Shown here piece after piece: positions 1 through 8,058 of a stretch of DNA of 64,000 nt. The translations under genes and the position numbers were made by a program. Origin of the DNA: Streptomyces dioscori (GTDB lineage Bacteria > Actinomycetota > Actinomycetes > Streptomycetales > Streptomycetaceae); NCBI RefSeq assembly GCF_003024195.1, contig NZ_KZ679041.1, forward strand, positions 124,001-188,000, read 5' to 3'. The notes beneath the pieces are model-generated. The model did not search any database, was not told where the DNA came from, and saw only the letters and a list, made by a program, of their open reading frames with translations. Positions within the stretch are counted from its first letter, which is position 1. The number at the start of each line of letters is the position of its first letter.

Positions 1-366
1 GCGGGACTAGGTCTTGTCCGAGCGGGGCCGGAAGCCGAGCGCCGATGTTCGCGGGATTCCGGCGCGGGCTTTCCTCCCGTAGCCCCTCGGCAGCTGCCGC
101 ACGGTGGCCGCCCATGCGTTGGCCGCTCATCCACTGGCCGCTCATCCACTGGCCGCCCATGCGCTGATGTCGATGGGCGGCCTGTGAGTCGTGCACGGCT
201 GCCCCTGCGGGCGCTGGCCGCTCTCCACCGAACGCGCCGCAAGAGCTGAGCCCAGGAACGCGACACACGCCTTCACGAATGTGGCGCAGGACACTTTTGC
301 AAAGTTACCGAACGTACGGTAAAAATGAAGTCGTCCACCTCGTACGACCTTTGAGGAGCGTGTGCA
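1..366. other. Upstream non-coding region with short tandem repeats
   Basis: No convincing gene is seen. Positions 105-164 hold four 15-base direct repeats of the form TGGCCGCYCATSCRY; the outer two match each other except for the last base and the inner two are identical. The 3' part is the promoter region of the DsrE-like gene and carries an operator-like palindrome. Confidence 0.6.
305..322. promoter_or_regulatory. Operator-like palindrome TTACCGAACGTACGGTAA
   Basis: Arms TTACCG and CGGTAA are perfect and flank a 6-base centre, about 45 bases before the DsrE-like start codon. Sites of this form are typical of TetR-family repressors. No TetR gene lies next to it, so the regulator is unknown. 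Confidence 0.5.
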
Positions 367-747
367 ATGAGCAGCAAGACCGCAGTCGTGGTGTTGTCCG
401 ACCCGTCGACCGGTACTGACGAAGCGCTGGGGCGGGTCTTCGACGCCCTCGCCACTGCCTGGGAGTTCGCGCAGGAAGGCGAGGCGCTGGTGCTGTTCCA
501 GGGAACCGGCACGCGCTGGCCCGCCGTGCTGGCCGACTCGGATCACCCCGCCCACGAGCTCTACACGGCGGTGAAGAAGCAGGTTGCCACGGTGGCCTCC
601 TCGGGCTGCACGACCGTCTTCGGCGCGAACAAGGGCATCGAGGACGAGGGGATCAAGCAGATCGGCCAGAACCAGGCGCCCGGCACCCCGGGCGTCGCGA
701 GCATCCGGGAACTGGTGGAGTCCGGCTACCGGATCCTGACCTTCTGA
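367..747 (+). CDS. DsrE-like small protein
   Basis: A 126-residue protein that starts at ATG behind GAGGAG eight bases upstream. The alternating hydrophobic strand at residues 5-11 (TAVVVLS), the helix around 20-35, the FQGTGTRW turn and the late CTTVFGAN strand fit the small Rossmann-like DsrE/DsrF fold. Members of that family bind or relay sulfur or act in redox responses. The cysteine in SSGCTTVFG is in a plausible position for sulfur chemistry, but I cannot show activity. It is monocistronic: a palindrome precedes it and a strong hairpin follows it. The fold is moderately sure and the specific role unknown. Confidence 0.6.
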   Translation: MSSKTAVVVLSDPSTGTDEALGRVFDALATAWEFAQEGEALVLFQGTGTRWPAVLADSDHPAHELYTAVKKQVATVASSGCTTVFGANKGIEDEGIKQIGQNQAPGTPGVASIRELVESGYRILTF

Positions 748-1141
748 TGCCACGGAGCCTTCCGCCGCTCATGGAGCGCGGCAGAGCGGTGTGAACCTCC
801 GGGAGGGACCGGAATGGCCGGAATGGCCGGAACGGGTGGAGGGCTTCGGTCGATCGCCCAGCCCGACCCATGTGGGGGAAGGGCATGCTCCCTTGCTGTC
901 GGTGGCCGTCCCGCACGCTGCGGGACGGCCACCGGAACGGTTCCCTCGGTCCCTCAGTCCCTCGGTCCCTCGGTCCCTTGGGCAAGGCTCCGCGAAGGTG
1001 CCGGCGATGCGAGACGAGGCGGCCGGATGCCGGATCCGTGCGACGACCGCCCAGGACGCCCTCTACGCCGCATGACGTGGGGCGCGGCGTAGTACATCCC
1101 TCCGGCCTGTGCCCTCGCATCCACGACCACCAGGAGTCTTG
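748..1141. other. Intergenic region with hairpin and 8-base tandem repeats
   Basis: No gene is supported. Besides the terminator-like hairpin at 902-932, positions 942-979 hold about five imperfect copies of CCCTCGGT, and 812-830 has two copies of GGAATGGCC. Such low-complexity repeats are likely slippage products. Confidence 0.5.
902..932. terminator. Strong hairpin downstream of the DsrE-like gene
   Basis: Arms 902-915 and 919-932 are perfect 14-base inverted repeats around a 3-base loop. There is no T tract, as is common for actinobacterial terminators. It lies 155 bases past the stop codon of the DsrE-like gene. Confidence 0.55.
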
Positions 1142-2218
1142 ATGTCAGTCTCAGATCTGTTCAATCCGCTCACCCTTTCGCACGGCCCTGCCATGCGAAA
1201 TCGGTTCATGCTGGCGCCGCTCACCAATCAGCAGAGTGAACACGACGGTTCCGCGTCCGCAATCGATCAGGAGTGGATCAGGCAGCTCGCGCAAGGTGAT
1301 TACGCCTTGATCCAGACCGCTGCCGCCACCGTCGAACCCGGCGCCAAGGCATTCGTGCGCCAGCTCGGAATCCACAGTGATGAGCATCTTCCCGGCCTGG
1401 CCGAAATGGCCGTTTCGCTCCGGCAAGGAGGGGCCCTGTCGGCAGTGCAGTTGCACCACGCCGGCCACCGCGCCCGTCCGGAACTGGGAGGCGTTCCGGC
1501 TCCGGCTTCCAGCGACACGGTGCCGGGTGTCAAAGCACTCGCAACGGAACAGGTGGAGGGCATCCGCGACAGCTTCATCGCTGCGGCGGTCAGGGCCGAG
1601 AAGGCGGGATTCGACGGCGTCTCCGTGCACGGCGCTTTCGGATGGATCCTGTCAGAGTTCATGTCCCCCCTGCTCAACAACCGTACGGACAAATACGGCG
1701 GAAATACCGAGAACCGAGCACGCCTCACCATCGAGGTGATCGAAGGGATTCGCCAGGCGTGCGGTCCCGAATTCCAGATCGGATGGCGTCTGTCGGTCGA
1801 GCGTTACGGGCTGCGTCTGGCGGAACTGCGCGAGATCGTCACCGAGATCCTTGATCAGGAATTGATCGATTACCTCGATCTTGCCCTGTGGGACTCCGCG
1901 CAGATCGTGCAGGAGGGGGAGTTCCGTGGAAAGACGATGCTCAGCGTCTTCACGGACCTTCCCCGAAAGGGTGTGCGCGTGGGGGCCGCGGGAAAGGTCA
2001 GGAGCGCCCGACGTGCTGGGCAGTTGCTGGAGGAGGGCTGCGACTTCGTACTGATCGGCCGAGCCGGCATTCTCCAGCGGGACTTCCCCCGGCGGGTGAA
2101 GTCCGACCCGCTGTACGAGAGTCCGGAACTTCCCGTGACGGCGCAGTACTTGCGGGAGGGAGGACTGAGCGAACGCTTTATCAACTACGTCAAGGGATGG
2201 CAGACCCTGGTCTACTGA
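1142..2218 (+). CDS. Old yellow enzyme family NADH:flavin oxidoreductase
   Basis: A 358-residue single-domain TIM-barrel flavoprotein, expected to be an FMN-dependent ene-reductase of the cytosol. Family features visible are the start LFNPLTLSHGPAMRNRFMLAPLT, QLHHAGHR near residue 110, SVHGAFGWILSEFMSPLLNNRTDKYGGN near 165-190 and the C-terminal phosphate-binding stretch FVLIGRAGIL. The ATG at 1142 is chosen because CAGGAG lies just before it; an in-frame GTG at 1109 lacks a site. A DsbA/FrnE-like gene follows 60 bases later on the same strand, so the two may be cotranscribed. The family is sure; the substrate is not. Confidence 0.9.
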   Translation: MSVSDLFNPLTLSHGPAMRNRFMLAPLTNQQSEHDGSASAIDQEWIRQLAQGDYALIQTAAATVEPGAKAFVRQLGIHSDEHLPGLAEMAVSLRQGGALSAVQLHHAGHRARPELGGVPAPASSDTVPGVKALATEQVEGIRDSFIAAAVRAEKAGFDGVSVHGAFGWILSEFMSPLLNNRTDKYGGNTENRARLTIEVIEGIRQACGPEFQIGWRLSVERYGLRLAELREIVTEILDQELIDYLDLALWDSAQIVQEGEFRGKTMLSVFTDLPRKGVRVGAAGKVRSARRAGQLLEEGCDFVLIGRAGILQRDFPRRVKSDPLYESPELPVTAQYLREGGLSERFINYVKGWQTLVY

Positions 2219-2278
2219 ACCGGCGCCGTTCCAGCACCCATCGCACAGGAAAACACCCGACCCAGGATTGTGGACCCG

Positions 2279-3004
2279 ATGACGAAGAAAGCCGACATCA
2301 ACTTCTACTTCGACCCCGTCTGCCCCTTCGCATGGATGACGAGCAAGTGGATTCGGCTGGTTCAGGCACAGCGCGACTACACCGTCGAGTGGCGGTTCAT
2401 CTCCCTGCGCCTGATCAACTCGCACCTCGACTACGACAGCCACTTCCCCTCGGAGTACGAGGCCCAGCACACGGCGGGCCTGCGGCTGCTGAGGGTGGCT
2501 TCGGCGGCCCGGGAGAGACACGGTCGCGAGGTGACCGGACCGCTCTACCAGGCCTTCGGCGCGCGCATCATGGAGGCCGGCCCCGACGACGGGCGCGCCC
2601 CCGGGTGGCAGGCCGACCCTGTCCTCGTCTCGGAGGCTCTCACGGAGGCCGACCTCCCGACCTCGCTCGTCGACGCACTCGACGACACGGCCCGCGACGT
2701 CGAGATCCAGGCCGAGTCCGACGAAGCGCTGTCGCTGACGGGCAAGGACGTCGGCACACCGATCGTGCACTTCGAGCCGCCCGAGGGCGTCGCCTTCTTC
2801 GGGCCGGTGATCAGTCGGCTGCCCGACGAGGAACAGGCGGGGGTGCTGTGGGATCACGTCATCGGTCTCGCCCGATTCCCAGGCTTCGCCGAGCTCAAGC
2901 GCAGTCTGCGCGAGCGGCCGCAACTGCCCTCGTTCGGGGTGACGCCAGGGCAGATGGGCAGGACCGAGGACTGGCACACGGGAAGCCGCCGACTCAAGAA
3001 GTAG
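2279..3004 (+). CDS. DsbA/FrnE-like thioredoxin-fold protein (mycothiol-dependent nitroreductase-like)
   Basis: About 241 residues. The N-terminus reads INFYFDPVCPFAW, with a single active-site-type cysteine at residue 15, and is followed by a helical insert and a second thioredoxin half with GTPIVHFEPP (the cis-Pro position, near 160-168). This pattern matches the actinobacterial DsbA/FrnE group that includes the mycothiol-dependent reductase Rv2466c. No signal peptide is seen, so it should be cytosolic. ATG 2279 is preferred over GTG 2270 because AGG at 2264 is too close to the latter. The CxxC second cysteine is replaced by Ala (CPFA), consistent with a monothiol mechanism. Its placement after the flavin reductase suggests a shared redox or detoxification role, which is inference. 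Confidence 0.82.
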   Translation: MTKKADINFYFDPVCPFAWMTSKWIRLVQAQRDYTVEWRFISLRLINSHLDYDSHFPSEYEAQHTAGLRLLRVASAARERHGREVTGPLYQAFGARIMEAGPDDGRAPGWQADPVLVSEALTEADLPTSLVDALDDTARDVEIQAESDEALSLTGKDVGTPIVHFEPPEGVAFFGPVISRLPDEEQAGVLWDHVIGLARFPGFAELKRSLRERPQLPSFGVTPGQMGRTEDWHTGSRRLKK

Positions 3005-3476
3005 GGGCAGGGGCGCTTCGGTGGCGACCGGCCCCGGCTCCCGATGCGGAGTGGGCGATACACGCCGGGCGCGGGCGCGAGGGCGAGCGGGGGCGTGCAG
3101 CGGGAGCTCGGTGCGGACAGGGCGGTCCGTGAGATGAGGCCGGGGTTGATGGCGTGCGGAGTAGACGAGGACACAAGGCCTGTTCGGTGGATCGATCGGC
3201 ACATGGTGAGGCGCCGCATCAACTCGACCACGACAGCGGCATCATTGCAGCCCTCCAGCTCGCGGCCGGCACGGACGTCGTCCACGTGACGACCCTCTGC
3301 TTCCTTCCCTTCGGAAACATCATCGGTGCGCTGCACGGTGAGAGGCCCGCTGCAGGCAGGGTGAGGAGACCACCCGCATCACTCCTCCCCAACGACTCCC
3401 CAGAGCCCGTTATGGCCCTGATTTCGGGAGGTGCGAGAGCAAACCGAGCGAAGGGCCTGAGGGGCTACTGCCTGGC
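3005..3476. other. Intergenic region without a supported gene
   Basis: Several open frames cross this stretch on both strands but none shows a recognisable family, a good start site or consistent codon use. A plus-strand frame over 3154-3480 is the longest and could be a decayed gene. It borders the CorA remnant, so the whole stretch is probably debris. Confidence 0.4.
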
Positions 3477-3671
3477 CTAGAGCCAGTCGCGGCGCTTGAA
3501 AATCACGTACAGACTGGCGCAAACAACCCCCATCAGGCCGATCGCGAAGGGGTAGCCGAGGCTCCAGCCAAGCTCAGGCATGTGCTTGAAGTTCATGCCG
3601 TAGATGGTTCCTACGAGTGTGGGGGCGAAGAGGATCGCCGCCCAGGACGAGATCTTCTTGAAGTTGCCTAC
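3477..3671 (-). pseudogene. corA: CorA magnesium transporter, C-terminal remnant
   Basis: Reading the minus strand from 3671 to the stop at 3477 gives about 64 residues that include KKISSWAAILFAPTLVGTIY, then GMNF and HMPEL, then FKRRDWL at the end. This is the diagnostic last part of CorA: the first pore helix, the GMN selectivity motif, the periplasmic loop and the second membrane helix. An in-frame TAG at 3672-3674 closes the frame, and the sequence upstream shows no CorA in any frame. The large cytoplasmic domain is therefore missing and the fragment cannot make a transporter. The breakpoint near 3672 marks a deletion or insertion junction. Confidence 0.88.
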
Positions 3672-4267
3672 CTAGACGCACTGACCTGCGTCTATACGGA
3701 TATCCGCGCTTCTGACCTGCGCCGATGCATGTTTCAGTGTCTTTCAGATTCGTCCCGCGTTATGCAGCCCATTCTCCCCAGGCGCTCCCCAGCGCCGCTC
3801 ATACTCCCCAGATTCTCCCCAGAGTTGGCCGTGCTGGCGCGCTGGATGCGCTGAGGAGTCGGACGACCTGCGGCACGGTTTCAGGCACGGTGAGTGACTG
3901 GTATTGGTGGGGAAGGCGGAGACCGCCAGCAGGTTCTTCGTCTGCTGGTGGTGCAGGCGGTACAACCTTCTGACCAGCAAGGGTATCGGTCCGACGGGTT
4001 CAATGTCGGGAGTTGGCCCGCGTGTGGTCCGGATCTTGGTGGTAGCGGGGCGTGTTGTACCGCGATGGTTCGGTCCGGCTGCCCGTCGACCGGCCTGGTC
4101 GAGGGTGAGGGACGGCCGGAACGCTGGCGGCATCCTTGTACACGGTGGGACGCTTCCGGTGCGGCCCGTCCGCGATCGACCCTCGTCTCGTCCAACCCGA
4201 CCTCCCGCCTTTGTCCGCACCTTTACCCTGGACGAGGACGGCAGGTGAGGGAGCGGCAAGGGGGACC
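3672..4267. other. Intergenic region between the CorA remnant and the broken ATPase gene
   Basis: No supported gene. Positions 3775-3825 contain repeated TCTCCCCAG-like motifs. The last 20 bases include the AGGGGG ribosome site of the next reading frame. Confidence 0.4.
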
Positions 4268-5650
4268 GTGGGCGAGGGCATTGGTGTGGTCGGGCAGTTG
4301 TTCTTCGGGCGGGACGACGCCGAGAACGATCTGGTGGACGGACTTTTGAACGGCGCCGTCTTCCGGCCTAACTACGCTTACCGGGAGGTCCTCTCAGGGC
4401 GGAAGTCCCTGATCATCGGCCGCAAGGGCGCGGGCAAGAGTGCCATCTGCCGACGACTGGCCGCCCCGGACGGCCACCCGGGTGCGTGTGTCCTGATCAC
4501 CCCCGACGACACGGCCGGAGATGAGATCCGGCGCTTCGAACTCCAGGGCGTCACCGCCGACACCGCCAAGTCGCTGATCTGGCGGTACGTCCTCGCCGTC
4601 CACGCGGCTCGCCATCTGACCCTGCACGCTCGCGCCGCACATGGCCGCCGCCCGCCACCGGCGGTCCGCGCCCTGCGCGTCTTCTTGCGCGCGAACGGCG
4701 AGTTGGACGACGCACGCCTCTACGACCGGCTCCGGCGTGGCGCGCGCGGGCTCCAGTCGGCCAATCTCTCCCTGAAGGCGTTCGGCGTCGAGGCCGCCCT
4801 TGGTGTGAACGGTGCCTCCGAAGGGGCGCGTGCCAGCCGCCAGTTGGAGGTGCTGGAGGACGGGGTGGCCGCCGCTTTCGCCGCCATCGGCTGCGCGGCA
4901 ACGCCCCCCGCTGCTCTTCCTCGTCGACCAGCTCGAACAGGTGTGGACAGTCGACGCCGACAGCCACGCCCTGGTCACCGGGCTCCTGCTCGCCGCCAAG
5001 CACGTGACGGGCCGCTACGGCCGGGCCGTACGGACCGCCCTGTTCATCCGCGCCGACATCTACGACACTCTCGACTTCAGCGACGGAGACAAGTTCCACG
5101 GCGACGAGATCCGCATCACCTGGACCCACGACGGACTCAAGGACATTGCGCTGGCTAGGGCCCGCGCCTCACTCGACGCCGAACTCACAGCCGACCAGCT
5201 GTGGGAGCAGCTGTTCCCGCCGAGCGTGCGGGGCGAGCCGACCGCCGAGTACCTCTTCGCGCGCGCCCTGCCGCGCCCGAGGGACGCGATCCAATTCCTC
5301 AACGCCTGCCGGAGCGTGGCCGACGAGCGGGGCGGGCTCGCCATCACGGAGGAGGACGTGCTCGCGGCGTACGGGCGCTTTTCCCGCTGAAAGCTGCAGG
5401 ATCTCGCCAAGGAGTACCTCGTCAACCATCCCTTCATGCGGTCGCTGTTCCCACTGTTCGCAAACAGCGGATACGCCATCCCACCTCGGCTGAATTCGCC
5501 GACGTCGCCAGGCGGTTCGAGGTCCTCGCCGACGAGCTGGCTCGGACCGGACTCGTCGGCCACCCCGTGACCCGGCGTCTACAGGACGAGGCGAGGGCCC
5601 TGCTCCGCACGTCTGGCGGTGCGGTGGGTAGCGGCCAGGGATCGAGCTCG
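4268..5650 (+). pseudogene. P-loop ATPase (Sll1717-like), frameshifted and interrupted
   Basis: The reading starts at GTG 4268 behind AGGGGG. The N-terminus has FFGRDDAENDL, then a Walker A motif GRKGAGKS near residues 54-61, and continues in one frame to about 4905. There a CCCCCC run shifts the coherent protein into the +1-offset frame, where it resumes as PPLLFLVDQLEQVW (Walker B-like) and runs to a TGA at 5388-5390. The frame continues past that stop as KLQDLAKEYLVNHPFM, then shifts again near 5480 to AEFADVARRFEVLADELA and ends near 5650. Three separate lesions argue for a pseudogene, though a homopolymer sequencing error could explain the first. The layout resembles the Sll1717-type P-loop ATPases. 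It converges on the NYN-FHA gene. Confidence 0.72.
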
Positions 5651-5685
5651 GGGGGGCTGACGACTCGGGGGCTGACCAAGCCACC

Positions 5686-6825
5686 TCAGTACATCCGTGT
5701 CACCGCCCCCGAAGCCTCCTCCGGCGGCGTGCGCCGCTGCCAGTCCTGTGCCAGCTCCGTGGGGAAGCGGCGTCCGCTGCGGGCCAGCACGACCCCCTCG
5801 GTCAGTTCCAGTTCGTCACCGCCGCGGAACTCCCGCCGCGAACCCTTGGCGACGTCCTGCCACAGCCCGGGGCCCGCCTTTCCGGCGGTCGCCCGCCAGC
5901 GGGTGCCGTAACTGCTCAGGTCCTCGACGTGTACGACACCTCCCGTGACCCGGAGTTCCACGTGCGCCCGGCTGATACCGACGGCACGCTCGTCGGGCAC
6001 CAGGCCGTGCAGGGCGATGCCCCCGGGTCCCGGGCGGCGGCCGATCCGTACCGTCGAGCCGTCCTCCAGCGTGAAGCGCGCCAAGCAGGCGCCGTCGAGC
6101 ACCAGCTTCACCTGCGCCGTGGCCGTGCGGGGCCCGTCGTCGACCAGCGCGAGGCTGTGCAGGTCACAGGTCGGCACGCCGCCGCGCATGCGGGGCAGCA
6201 TCATGGACGATCCCTTGCGGGTGTTGTAGAGCGTGCATCGGCGGTCCGGGCAGCGCCAGTTGCGGCGGACCACCTCGGAGCGGGGGGCGTGCCGCGGCCC
6301 GAGCAGGCCCTGCTTCTTCAGGACCGTCTCCTCGGACTTGCGGGAGATCTGCGCGTCGCTCGCCACGCCCATGTCCAGGGGCGTGAGTCGGACCGTGCCG
6401 TCGGGACCGGGGACCGGCTGGAGGAAGTCGTCGGTGTTGCCCTGCAGGAAGGGGAACTCCACGCGGGCGTCCCGGTAGTAGTCGTAGGTGATGACGGGGA
6501 TGCCGGTCATCTCGCACAGTTCCAGGACGCGCCCGTCGGCGTCCTCTAGCTCTTCGACGAGGCCCCGTCGCACCCAGTCCCGCAGCACGCGCACGTCCGC
6601 CGGATCGTTGAACTCGTCGCGGCCGCCCGCGCGCAGACTGCGGTCGGCCACCAGGAACAGCTTGACGTCCGGGTCGCGGGCCAGCTCCGCGGCGGCGTCG
6701 ACGACCAGGGTAAGCCGGCGCAGCGAGCGCAGACCGGGTTCGCCGATGTCCCTCCGGCGCACGACGGGTGACAGGTCGACGAGGAAGCATGCCTCCTCGA
6801 AGTCCGCCGTCAGGTGCTTCTCCAC
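5686..6825 (-). CDS. NYN/PIN-like nuclease domain - zinc ribbon - FHA protein
   Basis: A 379-residue protein from a GTG start. Residues about 10-140 form a NYN/PIN-like Rossmann domain (CFLVDLSPVV, VKLFLVADRS, DADGRVLELCEMTGIPVITYDYY, then FPFLQGN). A short cysteine-containing segment follows (WRCPDRRCTLY, near 200). Residues about 250-350 form an FHA domain with VRIGRRPG, ISRAHVEL and SYGTRW, the expected phosphothreonine-binding pattern. NYN domains are usually RNases; the canonical first Asp is present (VDLS) but the motif is looser than in its paralogue at 11123. It is divergently transcribed from the kinase/phosphatase operon, and the 149-base spacer probably holds both promoters. I infer that it reads phosphorylation by that kinase. 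Confidence 0.75.
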   Translation of the reverse strand: MEKHLTADFEEACFLVDLSPVVRRRDIGEPGLRSLRRLTLVVDAAAELARDPDVKLFLVADRSLRAGGRDEFNDPADVRVLRDWVRRGLVEELEDADGRVLELCEMTGIPVITYDYYRDARVEFPFLQGNTDDFLQPVPGPDGTVRLTPLDMGVASDAQISRKSEETVLKKQGLLGPRHAPRSEVVRRNWRCPDRRCTLYNTRKGSSMMLPRMRGGVPTCDLHSLALVDDGPRTATAQVKLVLDGACLARFTLEDGSTVRIGRRPGPGGIALHGLVPDERAVGISRAHVELRVTGGVVHVEDLSSYGTRWRATAGKAGPGLWQDVAKGSRREFRGGDELELTEGVVLARSGRRFPTELAQDWQRRTPPEEASGAVTRMY

Positions 6826-6974
6826 AGGTTTGCCCCGATTCCTCGAAACTGCCCACGCGGCGGGCTGATGTGATGTTAATTACCTTACGAGGGGCCATTA
6901 TTGGCGATTCGCGTAGCGCGTGGACACCCGTTGGGGAAACGGGTGCGCCGGTGTAGGCGAGCTGGACTTGAACC
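6826..6974. promoter_or_regulatory. Divergent promoter region of the signalling locus
   Basis: This 149-base spacer separates the minus-strand NYN-FHA gene from the plus-strand operon. It contains an unusually AT-rich core around 6868-6905 (GATGTTAATTACCTTACG), which stands out in this genome. No clean operator palindrome was found. Confidence 0.5.
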
Positions 6975-8054
6975 GTGGGGGCGCTTGTGTCCGAGTGGGG
7001 TTCGTTCGTGGACGAGTCGCCGCCGTCGGGAGGCGGTCCGCCGTCGTCTCCGTCTCCGTCGTCTCCATCGGCCGCGAACCACGAGTGGGGATTCTACGAA
7101 CCGGAGCCCGAACCCCAGTCCGAACCCGGAACCGGCCGGTCGCCCTCGGCCGCCGTGGACACGGATCCCGTCTGGGGAGTCTACGAGCCCGAACCCGGGA
7201 CCGGCCCGTCCCCCTCACCCGCAGTGGACGCGGATCCCGGCTGGGGCTTCGACGCCCCCTCCGCCGCGAGCGCGCCATCGCCGCCCTCCCCTCCGGCGGG
7301 TGTGTCGACGCCCTCGCCGGAGGTCGTCGCGTCCCTGCTGACCGTCGGCGAGACCCTGTGGGCCCACGTCGACGGCCCCGTCGCGGTCCTCGGCTCGGGC
7401 TGTCCGGTCACCGCCGTGTACGACGGCGAGCCCGACGGCTTCAGCGGGTGGCGCCCGGTCACGGTGGTCGACCCCGCCAGGCTCACCGTGCGCCCGGTAC
7501 CGCTGTCGCTGGGCGAACCGCCCATCGGTGCCACCACGTCCGTCGCCGAGCTTTACTCCGACCTCGAGCCGTCGTCCGCCACCGAGCCCTTCCGGGCGGC
7601 ACCCTTCCCGGTCGGCCAGGGGCCCGACCTGGACGCCGTGCTGAGCCGGGCGGTGGCGGAGGAACGCGAGCGGGTGCGCGTGGAGGCCGCCGCCGCGGCG
7701 CACCGGGCTGAGGCTCAACTAAACCTGGCAAAAAGGGAGTTGGCGGAACGAACCGAGCTCGCCGAACGGCATGCCCGGATCCGCGAGGAGCAGGCGCAAA
7801 GCGAGGTGCGGCGCACCCAGCAGGAGGCCGTCCAGCAGGTGTCCGCCGCCCAGGCGCAGATTGCCGCGGCCCGTGACCAGTTCAACCAGGCCCAGCAGCA
7901 ATGGCAGCTCCGGACCCGGCAGGCGGAGGCCGAGCGGACGCGCATGACCCGCGAGCTGGACCGGGCGAAAAGCGCGGGCGCACAACGCCTCGTGCTGGTC
8001 GGCGTGCTCGCCGTGCTCGCGGTCGTCCTGACCTTCGTATTCAAGGGGGCATGA
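6975..8054 (+). CDS. Tail-anchored coiled-coil protein with WG-type repeats, operon gene 1
   Basis: A 359-residue protein of no family I recognise, from GTG 6975 (an alternative GTG is at 6987). Residues 1-100 are a disordered Pro/Ser/Glu-rich tract with four spaced Trp-Gly motifs at Trp 8, 38, 67 and 90; three sit in near-repeats of the type WGxYEPEP. Residues about 110-205 look globular. Residues about 215-335 are heptad-rich with Ala, Glu, Arg and Gln, a long coiled coil. Residues about 338-356 form one hydrophobic helix right at the C-terminus (LVLVGVLAVLAVVLTFVF), so it should be tail-anchored in the membrane. Four bases separate it from the phosphatase gene. It is a plausible membrane scaffold for the downstream components. 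Confidence 0.75.
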   Translation: MGALVSEWGSFVDESPPSGGGPPSSPSPSSPSAANHEWGFYEPEPEPQSEPGTGRSPSAAVDTDPVWGVYEPEPGTGPSPSPAVDADPGWGFDAPSAASAPSPPSPPAGVSTPSPEVVASLLTVGETLWAHVDGPVAVLGSGCPVTAVYDGEPDGFSGWRPVTVVDPARLTVRPVPLSLGEPPIGATTSVAELYSDLEPSSATEPFRAAPFPVGQGPDLDAVLSRAVAEERERVRVEAAAAAHRAEAQLNLAKRELAERTELAERHARIREEQAQSEVRRTQQEAVQQVSAAQAQIAAARDQFNQAQQQWQLRTRQAEAERTRMTRELDRAKSAGAQRLVLVGVLAVLAVVLTFVFKGA

Positions 8055-8058
8055 CGCG

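Noticed and set aside
1652..3202. Long minus-strand open frame (516 residues)
   Set aside because: It lies antisense to the old-yellow-enzyme and FrnE-like genes, lacks any family motif and has the Arg/Pro/Gly-rich make-up of a GC-rich shadow.
3154..3480. Plus-strand frame as a real gene
   Set aside because: No family, no convincing start site, and it runs into the CorA remnant; too weak to call.
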